This document shows, piece after piece, positions 28,281-38,279 of a stretch of DNA of 64,000 nucleotides. A program made the translations under genes and the position numbers. This stretch comes from Chitinophagaceae bacterium. GTDB lineage: Bacteria > Bacteroidota > Bacteroidia > Chitinophagales > Chitinophagaceae. Location of the stretch: NCBI GenBank assembly GCA_024707305.1, contig JANPZZ010000018.1, positions 248,001-312,000 of the forward strand, given 5' to 3'. The notes below the pieces were generated by a model. That model was given only the letters and a program-made list of their open reading frames with translations. It was not told the DNA's origin and did no database searches. Every line of letters starts with the position of its first letter. The first letter of the stretch is position 1.

Positions 28281-29257
28281 TTAAGGACGGGCGCCTTTAT
28301 ATTCCATCACCCAGTCAAATGTTACACGCGGATTTGGAAGTGGAACAGATGATGGTTGATACATAAAGAATTTCACCTGGATGTCTCTGGTAACCGGATC
28401 CCATTCGTTTACACCACTTGGGTCGATAGCAGCATAACGGCCGTTGGAGGCTGGCTGCCCCCAGCTGTTGACAACGGAAGTTATTTTGTTAGTGTTTGGA
28501 TCAAATGTGAAAATTGGGCAATACGCGCCATATCCACTGGCAGCGGTACCGCTCCAAATAGGAATGTAGTTATCCTCATATACATTTGGATCCCAACCAA
28601 TTACCGTATTAGCGCCAGTAGTAACCAGGTGGTAATCAACATCAAACATGCCGGAAATTTCCGCAACCGCAGCATCCACCATGTCACCTGTCAGGTTGTA
28701 AACACCATCATAGTCGTTTTTGATAAGAATACTCACAATGCTATTACCCAGGCCGATCGAAGGTTCACCTACTGTAGTATTAGAAATCTGTAGACCAAAT
28801 GCGTATTGCTTGGATAAATCAAGCATTGACTTATCCAAAATAACAGAGATATTTCTATCTAATTCCTTAGCAGCAAAATTGAAAGTCCACGAATTTCCGT
28901 TTACAGTGGCACCGGTAGCAGACGTGACTGTAAATGATCCGGCAGGTAACAATTCGTATTCTGTGTCATTTAATGGATCCGCGTTCCATTCATCTAACAA
29001 TGCCTGCGAATTTGTGATTGTGATAGTTGCAGGTGAATTATAATCTGAGTTGTTAGCTGCATCGCGAATGAGTCTCCCAATGTGAAGCGTTTCAATTGCT
29101 GGATCGGTATTTAAAGCGAGGATAACTGGGTCCCCCCCCGCATCCTCTAGTTTAAAAAGTGTTTTCCCCCAGCATCCTTTACTTCCGTTTTTTCGCAGGC
29201 CATTAGCAGCGCAGCGGCTGAGAGGATCATGCAGGAGTTATAAAGTATCTTCTTCAT
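28281..29257 (-). CDS. DUF1735-containing surface lipoprotein of the Sus operon (frameshifted)
   Basis: The start at 29257 gives a lipoprotein signal (MKKILYNSCMILSAAALLMA then Cys). The frame breaks after KDAGGK; adding one base between 29152 and 29170 restores LEDAGGDPVILALNTDPAIE and the rest, about 325 residues. An N-terminal DUF1735-type beta domain (ATITITNSQALLDEWNA...LLPAGSFTV, ISVILDKSMLDLSKQYAFGLQI) is followed by a beta-rich C-terminal region. Such lipoproteins accompany SusD and bind glycans or other ligands at the cell surface. A coding G8 tract (29132-29139) near the N-terminus is in phase with the downstream frame. Confidence 0.8.
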
Positions 29258-29284
29258 AAAAGAATGTGTTTATTAATAAGTGAA

Positions 29285-30745
29285 TTAATTATCCCACCAT
29301 ACGCGGGCGTTCTGAGAGTTTTTAACGCCACCTACTGTGTACTTATCCGCACCGGCGTCAGCATTTGTTTTGTTCAGGTTAAACTCATCAGGTCCATAAG
29401 GTAGCCGACGGGGAATGGGAAGATCAGGAGTGCCGGTACCGGGAGCCGGCGTAAGAGCCGGAACACCTGTACGGCGCCAGTTAGCCCAACCCTGTGTACC
29501 ATTGGGAAAGAATGCCAACCACTGTTGCAAATGAATTTTTATAAGCGCATTGGATGACAGGTTCACATTCGCTGAAGCAATATAGTTGTTATAATCTGTT
29601 TGATCAAACACACCCCACTGTTCCCAGCTCAGGCGGATACCTGTGTTATAAGCATCGGCTACGCTACCACTTGCCCATGTACGCTGACGAGCTTCTGCAA
29701 TTGTCAGCCATACCTGAGACGCGCTCAGGATAACAATCTCATCATCCATATCCCGTTGATCTTCAGCAAATACCCATGCCCAATTCGTATTTGTGTTTGC
29801 GAAGGTAACAGCGTCCCCTCTTTCCAATCCATAAGGGAATCCAACGGTTGTAGAACCAAATGCCTCAGCGCGTCTGTCGTTATAAGCAACCTGGTTATCA
29901 GTTACAGTTTTACTCAGCGCATAGTCAAAACGCTTAGTGATCATGTAATACTGATAAATAGGATGGTTATAGATACCACCGGGGTAATCAAGTGAGAAAT
30001 TATCTGCATTTGACTCGATAACCCCTGCAGGGTGTGACAATGCAGAAGCAACTTCTGCCTGTGCCATGCCGGCGTTAACTTTAGAAAGACGCATTGCCAT
30101 CAGCAGGCGAACGGAGTTTGCAAACTTTTTCCATTTGGTTACGTCTCCTCCGTAAATGATATCACCACGGTACACGGCACCACCGTCAAACTGATCCGCC
30201 GCTTCTTTCAATTCTTTAATCAGGTCGGGATAAATCTCGCTTTGATTATCATAAGCAAGTGCACCGTCACCTTTTAAAGCTTCAAAGTACGGGATATCGC
30301 CATACGAATCAGTAAGCACCCAGTAGATATAAGCTTTCAGGATGCGAGCTGTTGCGATCTGGTTTGCATTGGAACCGTTTTCAGCAGCAACGGCCGCTGT
30401 TTCAGCGTTTGAGTTGAAGTCGATCGTATTCTGCAAATCCAGAAGTGGCCCTGTATAAGTACCCGTCCAGTTAATGGTAGGTGTTGCATAACGGGAAGCG
30501 TCGGTATATTGCGTTTCCGACATGTATTGTGCATAGAGAGCGCCGTTTGTAGTATATGCGTTACCCCATGCATAGCCTCCCATTCCGGAGAGCGTATTTG
30601 TTAACAAGGCGGCAGTATTCGGAGCAGTCGTCTGGTTTGGGTTCGAGTTAGTTGAACCAAAATCTTCAAACTTATCACAGGATGAAAGCGTAGTTAGCAA
30701 GCTACCCGCCATCATGGCTGTAAGTATGACATTTCTTTTTTTCAT
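29285..30745 (-). CDS. SusD/RagB-family nutrient-binding outer-membrane lipoprotein
   Basis: The 486-residue protein has a lipobox at LLTTLSSC-DKFEDFG and SusD-like TPR helices (QIATARILKAYIYWVLTDSYGDIPYFEAL, a signature of the SusD-like 2 branch). Its end is Trp-rich (NSQNARVWWDN). It caps the SusC pore and delivers ligand. It is 18 bp downstream of the SusC gene and 27 bp upstream of the DUF1735 gene. No glycoside hydrolase or sulfatase lies in the same operon, so the substrate, possibly peptide or glycan, is open. Confidence 0.93.
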   Translation of the reverse strand: MKKRNVILTAMMAGSLLTTLSSCDKFEDFGSTNSNPNQTTAPNTAALLTNTLSGMGGYAWGNAYTTNGALYAQYMSETQYTDASRYATPTINWTGTYTGPLLDLQNTIDFNSNAETAAVAAENGSNANQIATARILKAYIYWVLTDSYGDIPYFEALKGDGALAYDNQSEIYPDLIKELKEAADQFDGGAVYRGDIIYGGDVTKWKKFANSVRLLMAMRLSKVNAGMAQAEVASALSHPAGVIESNADNFSLDYPGGIYNHPIYQYYMITKRFDYALSKTVTDNQVAYNDRRAEAFGSTTVGFPYGLERGDAVTFANTNTNWAWVFAEDQRDMDDEIVILSASQVWLTIAEARQRTWASGSVADAYNTGIRLSWEQWGVFDQTDYNNYIASANVNLSSNALIKIHLQQWLAFFPNGTQGWANWRRTGVPALTPAPGTGTPDLPIPRRLPYGPDEFNLNKTNADAGADKYTVGGVKNSQNARVWWDN

Positions 30746-30763
30746 AATTTCTGCTTTGCGGGA

Positions 30764-33700
30764 TTAGAAGTTGAGTTTAAGGTTAATGCCGAGTGAACGA
30801 GTTCCAGGGAACTGACCGTCTTCACCCTGAACACCAGAAATCTCTGAAGGATCAAAGTTTTTGGAGTCACGATAAATTAACCAGGGGTTGCGAGCTACTA
30901 CAGAGAAGGTTGCGCCTTTAAACACTTTAGAAAGGTTCAACTTCTGTAATGGAATCTGATATCCAACACTAATTTCACGCAATTTCACAAATGAAAGATC
31001 GTGAACAAATGGTTCAGCGATCTGACCGTAATAGAATTGCTGAAAATATGTATAAGCATCCACATAAGTATCGACAACAGTTTGACCGTCCGCCGCTGCA
31101 ACTCCTACTACATGTACACCACCACCATCACCGACATGGTCGCGTACGTTCATTCCGTTGTCGTTAACATCGGCAGTAGCCTCCATCAGACCTGAAAAGT
31201 GACCCCAGGCTTCTGACAGTGAGAAGAATTTACCACCAAACTGATAATCGATAGAGAAGTTAACTACTACATTTTTGTAAGAGAAAGTGTTAACCAAACC
31301 ACCGGTTACTTTGGGTACTACAGAACCCCACTCTTTAAACTGGTCGCGTACAAACAGACCATCTACTGTCAACAGCGGAGCTCCGTCCGCGTTACGCGCA
31401 ATACCACCTCCGATCAATTGCCCCCAGTCTTTACCTTTCTGCTGGAAGGCACGTGCAAAACGCGTACCGAAAGAACCCGCAGCAAGAGCGATTTCAGCCT
31501 GGTCTTCGTAGATCTCTTTCACTTTGTTAGACATCAGGTAACCAAACGTTTTGGTGATATCCCAGCTAAAGTCTTTTTTGCTAACAGGACGTGCATCAAT
31601 GATTACCTCAATACCTTTTCTTTCGATAGTAGCAGCGTTTACTACTTTATTGGTATAACCTGATGCTGGACCGATTGGTACAGTTACAGGACCTTTATCA
31701 TTCAACTCGTCATAGTACACAACGTTCAGACCCAGACGATTTTTGAGGAATTTCAGGTCAACACCAGCCTCAAATGTTGTAATCAATGCACCGGTTACAC
31801 TTGGATCTACCAGCGTGTTTGGTGTAGTCATCAGGAAGTTACCATTCCACTGGTTGGCATTTACGCCATAGAGGAAGTTGTTGTCATAAATTCCGAGAGG
31901 CGTTGGTTTACGACCCCAGCTACCAAATACTTTACCAAAGCTCAACCATGGAGCGCTGCTTTTTGTAAACTCGCTAAACACGAAGCTTGCACCAAAGGCA
32001 GGAGAGACCAGGTTGTTGTTACCTTTGGGTGAAGTAGAATAGTAGTCAGAACGTATTGCCCATGAAATGCTGGCAAAACGATCCCACTCAAATTCACCAT
32101 TTGCAAAAATCGCTCTTTGCTTTTCCACCTGGCGGGTATTACCCAGTGTAGGTGTAGCTTTCGAGTTAGAGATAGCATACAAACCAGGAACGTTCAAACC
32201 GTTCACAGTATTCATCTGGAATGTACGATAGTCGTAGTGCATCCAGTTAGAACCTGCGTTAACCGAGATGTCCAGTTTGTCAACTATCTTTTTGTTGAAA
32301 GATGCCAATAACTCGTAGTTCATCTCATTCATACGAGTAGCACCCGTACTATAAGACGCCAACTCTCCTGTTTGGTCGCCACTTGATTCGATAATAGAAG
32401 GCTTAATGTCTTCCCAGTTTGTATTCAACTGGTTCTTACGAACCGTTGCTTTTACACGGAAGTTATTGTTCAACTTATAAGTCAGGAACGCATCACCGAA
32501 AACACGGTCACGTTTGTTTCTGTTGTTGATGTTATCGAACCAGGAATAGAAGTTATACCAGTAGTTGCCGAGGTAAATATTGTTGTTACCGGCATCTGGG
32601 TTGGCACGGAAGTTCCAGCTGGCCAATGTACCAATTGGCGTACGCAGGTTGCGATATTCCTTCATCATATTCATGTCCAGGTTGCGGTGGAACCATTGGT
32701 TCAAACCACCTGCAGACTGGTTAGCGTAGCCATCATCGAAAGTACCTCTCACCTGTTGGTTTGTGAAAGTGAAGTTAGCACCTGTTGTAAAATGCTCATT
32801 CAGGTCCAGGCTAAGTGCACCCGACAGCGTATGGCGCGTCAACTGCGAGTTGGGCAATAAGCCTTTTACACTGTTGTTAGTGTAAGAAAGACGAGCATTA
32901 TAACCAGTTCCGGATTTTGTCATTGCTACGTTCGTAGTGCTGGTTACACCAGTTTCCCAAAAATCACGCATGTTGTCTTTTTGTGGCAACAATTGAGCAG
33001 TCTGGTATGAACGGCTATGACCGGGAATCCAGGCATACCAGGGAATATAATCCTGGCCTACCATACGGGGACCCCATGAGGCATCATCCGTATAATCTTG
33101 GAAATATTTTCCATCGAGCGCCTGTTGCTCTTCTGGCATACCTGGTCTCCAAACAAACTTTGTTAAATAAGGTGAGGCACCACCTGCGTAAGCATTCTGG
33201 TACTTCGGCATTATATACACCTTATCGAAAGTTACACCCTGATTTACCTCAATTCCAACTGCGCCTGATTGACCTGTTTTTTTCAGGTTGATTACGATCG
33301 CACCATTACGGGCACGACCACCAAACAAAGCGGTTGCGTTTGCACCTTTCAGTACCGTTACATCAGCGATATCATCCGGGTTAATATCGTAAGAGCCTAC
33401 GATTGTACCGTCCACTACATAAATTGGGTCGGTATCACCAAGTCCCTGACCACCACGAAGACGGAAAGAACCCTGTGTGTTCAGCTTGATGGGTGACTGA
33501 CCGCGGAACTGTGCACCGGCAACTTTACCAGCCAGCGCGTTGTTCACATTCGTTTGTGGAATCATTTTCATTTTTTCAGCATCAATAACCTGCGCACTAT
33601 AGGGTGTTACCCGTGCAGCTTTCTTGATACCGAAGGCGGTAGTTACCACCACTTCTTTTAATTCATCGCCTTTTTGCTGCATTGTAACTGCAGCAACCCC

Positions 33701-33955
33701 AGCGCCAGGTTTCAGCGTAATGTCTTCAAAACCGACAGCTGTAATTGTGAGGGAAGCGCCCTCTTTGATACGAATAGAAAAGGAACCATTCGCGTCGGCA
33801 GTTGCCGCGTTCGTGGTTCCAGTCTCTAAAACGGTTGCAAAAGGAATGGGTTCCCCCTTTGCATCCCTGACCGTTCCGGTCACCGTTCTTTGTTGCGCAA
33901 ATGCCAATGCGTTAAACAGCATCAGCACTGCAAGCAGCGATGCGAGTTTTCTCAT
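30764..33955 (-). CDS. SusC/RagA-family TonB-dependent outer-membrane transporter
   Basis: The start at 33955 (MRKLASLLAVLMLFNALAFA-QQ signal peptide) is preferred over an in-frame ATG 57 bases upstream because it places the signal peptide at the N-terminus. The product is 1,063 residues. A carboxypeptidase-like extension (TVTGTVRDAKGEPIPFATV), the plug with FRLRGGQGLGDTDPIYVVDG and KGANATALFGGRARNGAIVI, and the beta-barrel to the terminal GINLKLNF are all present. It imports ligand with TonB energy. The leader carries a 24-bp inverted repeat at 33991-34014 that may control expression. Confidence 0.95.
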   Translation of the reverse strand: MRKLASLLAVLMLFNALAFAQQRTVTGTVRDAKGEPIPFATVLETGTTNAATADANGSFSIRIKEGASLTITAVGFEDITLKPGAGVAAVTMQQKGDELKEVVVTTAFGIKKAARVTPYSAQVIDAEKMKMIPQTNVNNALAGKVAGAQFRGQSPIKLNTQGSFRLRGGQGLGDTDPIYVVDGTIVGSYDINPDDIADVTVLKGANATALFGGRARNGAIVINLKKTGQSGAVGIEVNQGVTFDKVYIMPKYQNAYAGGASPYLTKFVWRPGMPEEQQALDGKYFQDYTDDASWGPRMVGQDYIPWYAWIPGHSRSYQTAQLLPQKDNMRDFWETGVTSTTNVAMTKSGTGYNARLSYTNNSVKGLLPNSQLTRHTLSGALSLDLNEHFTTGANFTFTNQQVRGTFDDGYANQSAGGLNQWFHRNLDMNMMKEYRNLRTPIGTLASWNFRANPDAGNNNIYLGNYWYNFYSWFDNINNRNKRDRVFGDAFLTYKLNNNFRVKATVRKNQLNTNWEDIKPSIIESSGDQTGELASYSTGATRMNEMNYELLASFNKKIVDKLDISVNAGSNWMHYDYRTFQMNTVNGLNVPGLYAISNSKATPTLGNTRQVEKQRAIFANGEFEWDRFASISWAIRSDYYSTSPKGNNNLVSPAFGASFVFSEFTKSSAPWLSFGKVFGSWGRKPTPLGIYDNNFLYGVNANQWNGNFLMTTPNTLVDPSVTGALITTFEAGVDLKFLKNRLGLNVVYYDELNDKGPVTVPIGPASGYTNKVVNAATIERKGIEVIIDARPVSKKDFSWDITKTFGYLMSNKVKEIYEDQAEIALAAGSFGTRFARAFQQKGKDWGQLIGGGIARNADGAPLLTVDGLFVRDQFKEWGSVVPKVTGGLVNTFSYKNVVVNFSIDYQFGGKFFSLSEAWGHFSGLMEATADVNDNGMNVRDHVGDGGGVHVVGVAAADGQTVVDTYVDAYTYFQQFYYGQIAEPFVHDLSFVKLREISVGYQIPLQKLNLSKVFKGATFSVVARNPWLIYRDSKNFDPSEISGVQGEDGQFPGTRSLGINLKLNF

Positions 33956-33990
33956 GTGAACGTCAATTTTAGTTTTTACGTGTTGATTGT

Positions 33991-34014
33991 CTGTGAAATC
34001 CGTCCATTTCACAG
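33991..34014 (-). promoter_or_regulatory. Perfect inverted repeat in the SusC leader
   Basis: CTGTGAAAT and ATTTCACAG are perfect 9-bp arms around a 6-bp centre, beginning 36 bases upstream of the SusC start codon. It could be a dimeric regulator site or a leader RNA hairpin. No T-tract follows, so it is not a simple terminator. Confidence 0.55.
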
Positions 34015-34119
34015 GATAGCCTCTTTTGTGAGACAGACTTAATAATTAAAAAGCTGCGGCAATCTAAAGATTTTTTTAACAAAACGTTATTGCCACTTAT
34101 AAAAATTTGACAGGAAGTA

Positions 34120-36105
34120 TTAGAAATCTACCAGTATTTGCAACCTGATTTCAGAAATAATCTCAATACTGTCGGGATTGCCCCGAACGTCTACATCAGT
34201 AGCTCCTCTTTTCAATGTTATCCCACCCTTCAACCAGGCAGTTATTTTCTTAGAGATCTCGTACTTCGTCACCAGACAAAGACGGTAACCGCGGCCATAA
34301 AATGCAGATAAAGCACTGAAATACAATACGTCGCGCTCAAATGTATACACGCGGGCACTATACCCGTCTGTATCAAAATACTGAAGTCTTAAACTCCCCG
34401 ACCAGGGTTTCATGGGGGGAGCAAAATTTAATTCGGTGAAATAAAGCCATCCATAAATTGCTGGTTGTCCGGGCGTAAGCAACTGCCTAAACTCCGCCCG
34501 CTGGCGCCATTCCAGTTTACCGCTCATCCAAACCTGCTGGTGAAATCGCCAGCTGCGCGTTAACCCTGAAACTGAGTTGTTTAACCCGTCCCATTCATCC
34601 GCTTGGGACCACGATTGCCGCCAGCGGAAGTAGTAATCAGAACGTTTACTCAGCCTGTGTCGAACCAGCAATTGAAAATCTCCGCCACGATGTGGGCGGT
34701 CTGTTGACGATTTTATCCACGGAAAAAAATATTGATCCAAAAATGTCTGAACATTTACACCTGGCAGCGGCCGCCAGTCAAGCGATAGAAAAGTTCCTTT
34801 TTCATTTCCGGGAGTCGTGCTCTCCGTAAAAGCCTGCCCCGCTACAGATTGATAGCCTACAGCAAGGTCCCGCCTGATGAGAGCCAAATCAAGCTGCGGT
34901 GCGAGGCTCAACAACAATCCCTGCAAACTTGCCATGGCGCCTCTTTTGTCTGCAGCAATTTCTCCAAACAGGTGCAGGTTCCGCCAGGTATAGCCATAGT
35001 CCACACTCCCATTGATCCATTGCCGCCCACGAATCGCAAAATAATTCTCCGGTCGGTCTTGCTTTTGCATTGGAATAGAAAACCGATGATAAATAACATT
35101 CGCTGAAACAGAAAAACCCGCGACCGCGTACCTGATTACAGCACCCGTTGCCAGCTGCCCCAATTGATTTTTCCCCTTTTGTTCCCCGTCCGTTTTATGA
35201 ATGCCGGAGGTTCTTATTGTTGAAAACGACAACGGCACTCCACTATCGTCTCTGTCTATTGTTGCACTCAACTTTCGATATGATAGAAACATATACAACT
35301 GCCAGCGCCCCATCTTCAAACCAATCGCTGCTCCCCTGTGAAAAAGATATTCGCCCGCCGACTGGTAGGGACTGATAACCGCTGCCTGTCTTTTTGCAGC
35401 AGCCGTTTCCGCACCCTTTCCAAAAGCCATGCGTTGCCAGTGTATCAGGCCCTGCCCCATGTTGACAGTATAATCACCCAGCGCTATTAGTTGCACAAAC
35501 TTTTTTGGACGTATAAAAAAATGGAAAGAATAAAAATCAAATCCCGCACGTTGTACCGGTCCGAAAAAAGGCTCTCCTGCGTCCTTGTCGGCAACAACAC
35601 CATATTGCAGGCGATCGCGATAAGCGTAGCGATAGCGAACTAACATTTTGAAATCAGAAGGCAGATTGTCTCGAGAATCAGAATTCGCAATCCTTTTCGA
35701 ATACCGAAGCATGACGCTGTGTTTGCCTTTCTTCAACCATTTTTCCCTTTTGGCATTGTCGAACCAGTTTTCTTCAACTGTGATATAAGGCATCACGGAT
35801 CTGATCAAGGCAGGCGACCAACCTGGAACAGCCTGTAGTTCATAGATATGCAAAAGAGGCCCCATCAACCCGCGATAAAGCAGGAGTTGTTGAACATGGT
35901 AAGCACTGATAAAAGGTAGTTGCTCGAGATCGGAAACATCAGCCGTATTAATATTTAAGCGATGTTTTCTAAAAAGCTCAGCCTGTAATTGCAGCGCGTC
36001 ATCTTCAGCATTCACTTCTTCCTGTTGCACAAGATCATCCAGAATGGGTTCCTGGGAAAATGTCGTTAACGACAGTAAGAAAAAATATAGGAGGAAAAGG
36101 ATCAT
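34120..36105 (-). CDS. Helix-hairpin-helix envelope protein with C-terminal beta-barrel-like region
   Basis: The ATG at 36105 starts a signal peptide (ILFLLYFFLLSLTTFS-QEP) and a 661-residue product. Residues about 45-110 hold a ComEA-like helix-hairpin-helix (LNINTADVSDLEQLPFISAYHVQQLLLYR). The remaining 500 residues alternate aromatic beta strands and end in an aromatic residue (LQILVDF), suggesting an outer-membrane barrel. This architecture is recurrent in Bacteroidota; its function is unknown. The frame stays open upstream through a heptad array into the preceding gene, so a fused reading frame exists although the internal signal peptide argues for separate proteins. Confidence 0.75.
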   Translation of the reverse strand: MILFLLYFFLLSLTTFSQEPILDDLVQQEEVNAEDDALQLQAELFRKHRLNINTADVSDLEQLPFISAYHVQQLLLYRGLMGPLLHIYELQAVPGWSPALIRSVMPYITVEENWFDNAKREKWLKKGKHSVMLRYSKRIANSDSRDNLPSDFKMLVRYRYAYRDRLQYGVVADKDAGEPFFGPVQRAGFDFYSFHFFIRPKKFVQLIALGDYTVNMGQGLIHWQRMAFGKGAETAAAKRQAAVISPYQSAGEYLFHRGAAIGLKMGRWQLYMFLSYRKLSATIDRDDSGVPLSFSTIRTSGIHKTDGEQKGKNQLGQLATGAVIRYAVAGFSVSANVIYHRFSIPMQKQDRPENYFAIRGRQWINGSVDYGYTWRNLHLFGEIAADKRGAMASLQGLLLSLAPQLDLALIRRDLAVGYQSVAGQAFTESTTPGNEKGTFLSLDWRPLPGVNVQTFLDQYFFPWIKSSTDRPHRGGDFQLLVRHRLSKRSDYYFRWRQSWSQADEWDGLNNSVSGLTRSWRFHQQVWMSGKLEWRQRAEFRQLLTPGQPAIYGWLYFTELNFAPPMKPWSGSLRLQYFDTDGYSARVYTFERDVLYFSALSAFYGRGYRLCLVTKYEISKKITAWLKGGITLKRGATDVDVRGNPDSIEIISEIRLQILVDF

Positions 36106-37067
36106 GGTGGTGGATGATGGATGTTGGATGGTGGATGGGGGATGATGGATCTCACATATTTCACGTTTGCCGCTTGCCGGTTGCCGTTTGCGGTTTGCCG
36201 TTTGCCGTTTGCCGCTTGCCGCTTGCCGATGATCATGGGTCAGGGGGCGCGTTTGTGCTGCGAAGGCGGCGCCAGCAGTTGCGCCGAGGTAAGGATGAAA
36301 ACCAGTATTTAGCTCAACCCTGATTTTATCGAGTTGAATTCCCAGTCCCAACCACAACGTGGAAACTGCTGCGTCAATTCCAAACCTGACTCTTATTTTT
36401 TCATGGGGTATGTATTTTAATAAAAAAGCGAGGGAGGGCGGTGAATACATAGTTTTCTGCAAAAGCAGAAATGTTTGCACTGAAGGGCTGATGCGCATCC
36501 ACCACTCCGTTCGAAATCCCGATGGGAAGACTGGAATTTTCCGATAGGGAGAATGCCCGTAAGGCGCCCGTTCCATTTCAACCGCAATACCCATTTTAGC
36601 TGAAGGCTTATATAATATAGCGAGACGGTATCCCGCAAGGATGGAATTTTCTGTTCCGGAAAATTTCAGTTGTGAGAAAGAGAATCCGACTCCGATTGAC
36701 CAGACCGACGACAACTTTTTTGCATACGTCAATCCGCCAGTCAGCAAGCGATATCCTTCAAAACTTTCAGAAAGCAGGTTAACTGAGCCACCGCCATTCG
36801 CGACCGGTGTTGCAAAGCTGCCGGAAAAAGATTCCAGCCACGGATCATGCAGGGCCGCGCGGCCGAAAGAAAAAAATGGGGAGCAGAGACTCCTCCCACC
36901 GCGGCTGCATGGCAGCCACCGCTGATCAGAATCTCCCTCTCCCCCGCGTAGGCATCAGGTAGATAGATAAAGTTGTTGTCCATTTCACTGCCACGCTGCG
37001 CTTCAGCCGTAGCCGACCATAGCATCAAACAGCTCATCATCAAGCCCAACAACCCACGACTATTCAT
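36106..37067 (-). CDS. Exported beta-rich envelope protein, unknown function (frameshifted, no clear stop)
   Basis: The ATG at 37067 gives a signal peptide (MNSRGLLGLMMSCLMLWSAT, then AEA-QRG); Met codons at 37076-37079 are alternatives. The first frame reaches APHFF; adding one base at the A7 run 36870-36876 continues as SFGRAALHDPWLESFSGSFA and a beta-rich region (GIGVGFSFSQLKF, LGLGIQLDKIRVELNTGFHP) typical of outer-membrane PorV/PorQ-like barrels. After RPLTHDHR the frame runs through nine CGGCAAA heptads and merges with the next gene without a stop. The true C-terminus is probably near 36230. Confidence 0.6.
36109..36228. repeat. Two adjoining heptad arrays: GGATGNT and TTTGCCG
   Basis: About 36111-36150 carries five to six GGATGNT units (GGATGAT, GGATGTT, GGATGGT, GGATGGG). 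Positions 36166-36228 are exactly nine 7-bp TTTGCCG units with variants CTTGCCG, GTTGCCG and TTTGCGG. Because 21 bp is a whole number of codons, one minus-strand frame contains no stop and encodes a SGKRQTANRKRQ-type basic linker. Confidence 0.8.
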
Positions 37068-37202
37068 CCCGCACATCATGGTGTAAAGATGGGGGATGCA
37101 GCGGGCCGTTTCCAAGTGAAAAACAACGGGACAAAACGTGATTTTTCCCGGCATTTTTTGTGTTTTCACCGTTTGGAGCCCCGGCAGAAAGAAACTTTGT
37201 TG

Positions 37203-37210
37203 TAGGTTTG
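37203..37210 (+). promoter_or_regulatory. Candidate -7 promoter box (TAGGTTTG) of folD
   Basis: TAGGTTTG matches TAnnTTTG and ends 3 bases before the folD ATG at 37214. A transcript from it would be nearly leaderless. A TTTG at 37172 is too far away for a standard -33 box. Confidence 0.35.
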
Positions 37211-37213
37211 CGC

Positions 37214-38092
37214 ATGCAAATTTTAGACGGGAAAAAAGCAGCTCAGTCCATTAAAGATGACCTGCGCATAGAAGTGGCGCAAAGAGCCAACGAGGGAAAA
37301 AAAATACCACACCTGGCAGCGATCCTGGTAGGTAATAACGGCGCCAGCGAAACTTATGTGGCTGCCAAGGTGAAAGCCTGTGAAGAAACCGGTTTTAAAT
37401 CCACCCTCGTTCGCCTGGCCGATGATATCTCCGAATTTAAATTACTGGAAGTAATTGAAGACCTGAATGAGAATACCGATGTAGATGGCATCCTCGTTCA
37501 ACTGCCTTTACCCAAACACATTAGCTCCAAAAAAGTGATCAATGCTATCAACCCCGATAAAGACGTGGATGGTTTTCATCCCATGAGCGTGGGTAAAATG
37601 GTGGAAGGCCTCCCCACTTTTATTCCTGCAACACCTTATGGCATCATGTTGCTACTGGAACATTATAAAATTGAAACAAAAGGCAAACATGCTGTTGTGA
37701 TTGGCCGTAGCAATATCGTAGGTCGCCCGATGAGCATTTTGCTCAGCGGAAACTCCAACCCCGGCAACTGCACGGTTACAATCTGCCATTCGCATACGCA
37801 AAACCTGAAAGAAATCTGTTTGCAGGGCGACATCATTGTAGCAGCGCTGGGAATACCTGAATTCGTAAAACCCGACATGGTTAAACCCGGCGCAGTCATT
37901 ATTGATGTTGGTATCACACGTGTAGCCGACAGCACCCGCAAAAGCGGCTTCAAACTGAAAGGCGATGTTGAATACGACACCGTCGCTCCATCCACCAGTT
38001 GGATCACGCCGGTTCCTGGCGGCGTAGGACCCATGACAATTGCCGCATTGATGAAGAATACGTTTATGTCGTGTAAGAATAAAAACGATTGA
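37214..38092 (+). CDS. folD: Bifunctional methylenetetrahydrofolate dehydrogenase/cyclohydrolase
   Basis: The start at 37214 ([17 protein letters not shown]) fits the family; an upstream in-frame extension does not. The product is 292 residues. The catalytic Lys motif is in [32 protein letters not shown] is the folate-site signature, and the NADP site is [14 protein letters not shown] with [14 protein letters not shown] at the C-terminus. It interconverts 5,10-methylene- and 10-formyl-THF in one-carbon metabolism. The gene is followed by a CCGATGA heptad array. Confidence 0.96.
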   Translation: MQILDGKKAAQSIKDDLRIEVAQRANEGKKIPHLAAILVGNNGASETYVAAKVKACEETGFKSTLVRLADDISEFKLLEVIEDLNENTDVDGILVQLPLPKHISSKKVINAINPDKDVDGFHPMSVGKMVEGLPTFIPATPYGIMLLLEHYKIETKGKHAVVIGRSNIVGRPMSILLSGNSNPGNCTVTICHSHTQNLKEICLQGDIIVAALGIPEFVKPDMVKPGAVIIDVGITRVADSTRKSGFKLKGDVEYDTVAPSTSWITPVPGGVGPMTIAALMKNTFMSCKNKND

Positions 38093-38094
38093 AA

Positions 38095-38279
38095 TCGATG
38101 ATAGATGACCGATGTCCGATGACCGATGACCGATTTCCGATGACCGATGGAATCTTTGAAGGCAGGTTACCCTTACTTAAACGAAGAGCGGCATATTACA
38201 TTCAAAACAATCATCGACCATCGAACATCGACCATCGATCATCAACCATCGATCATCGACTATCTAAAATCTAATCTCT
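38095..38279. repeat. Inverted pair of heptad arrays between folD and queE
   Basis: Left array about 38108-38152: CCGATGA units with CCGATTT and CCGATGT variants. Right array about 38212-38270: ACCATCG / ATCATCG / AACATCG units. The right array is roughly the reverse complement of the left, enclosing about 60 bp of unique sequence (38153-38211). Confidence 0.75.
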
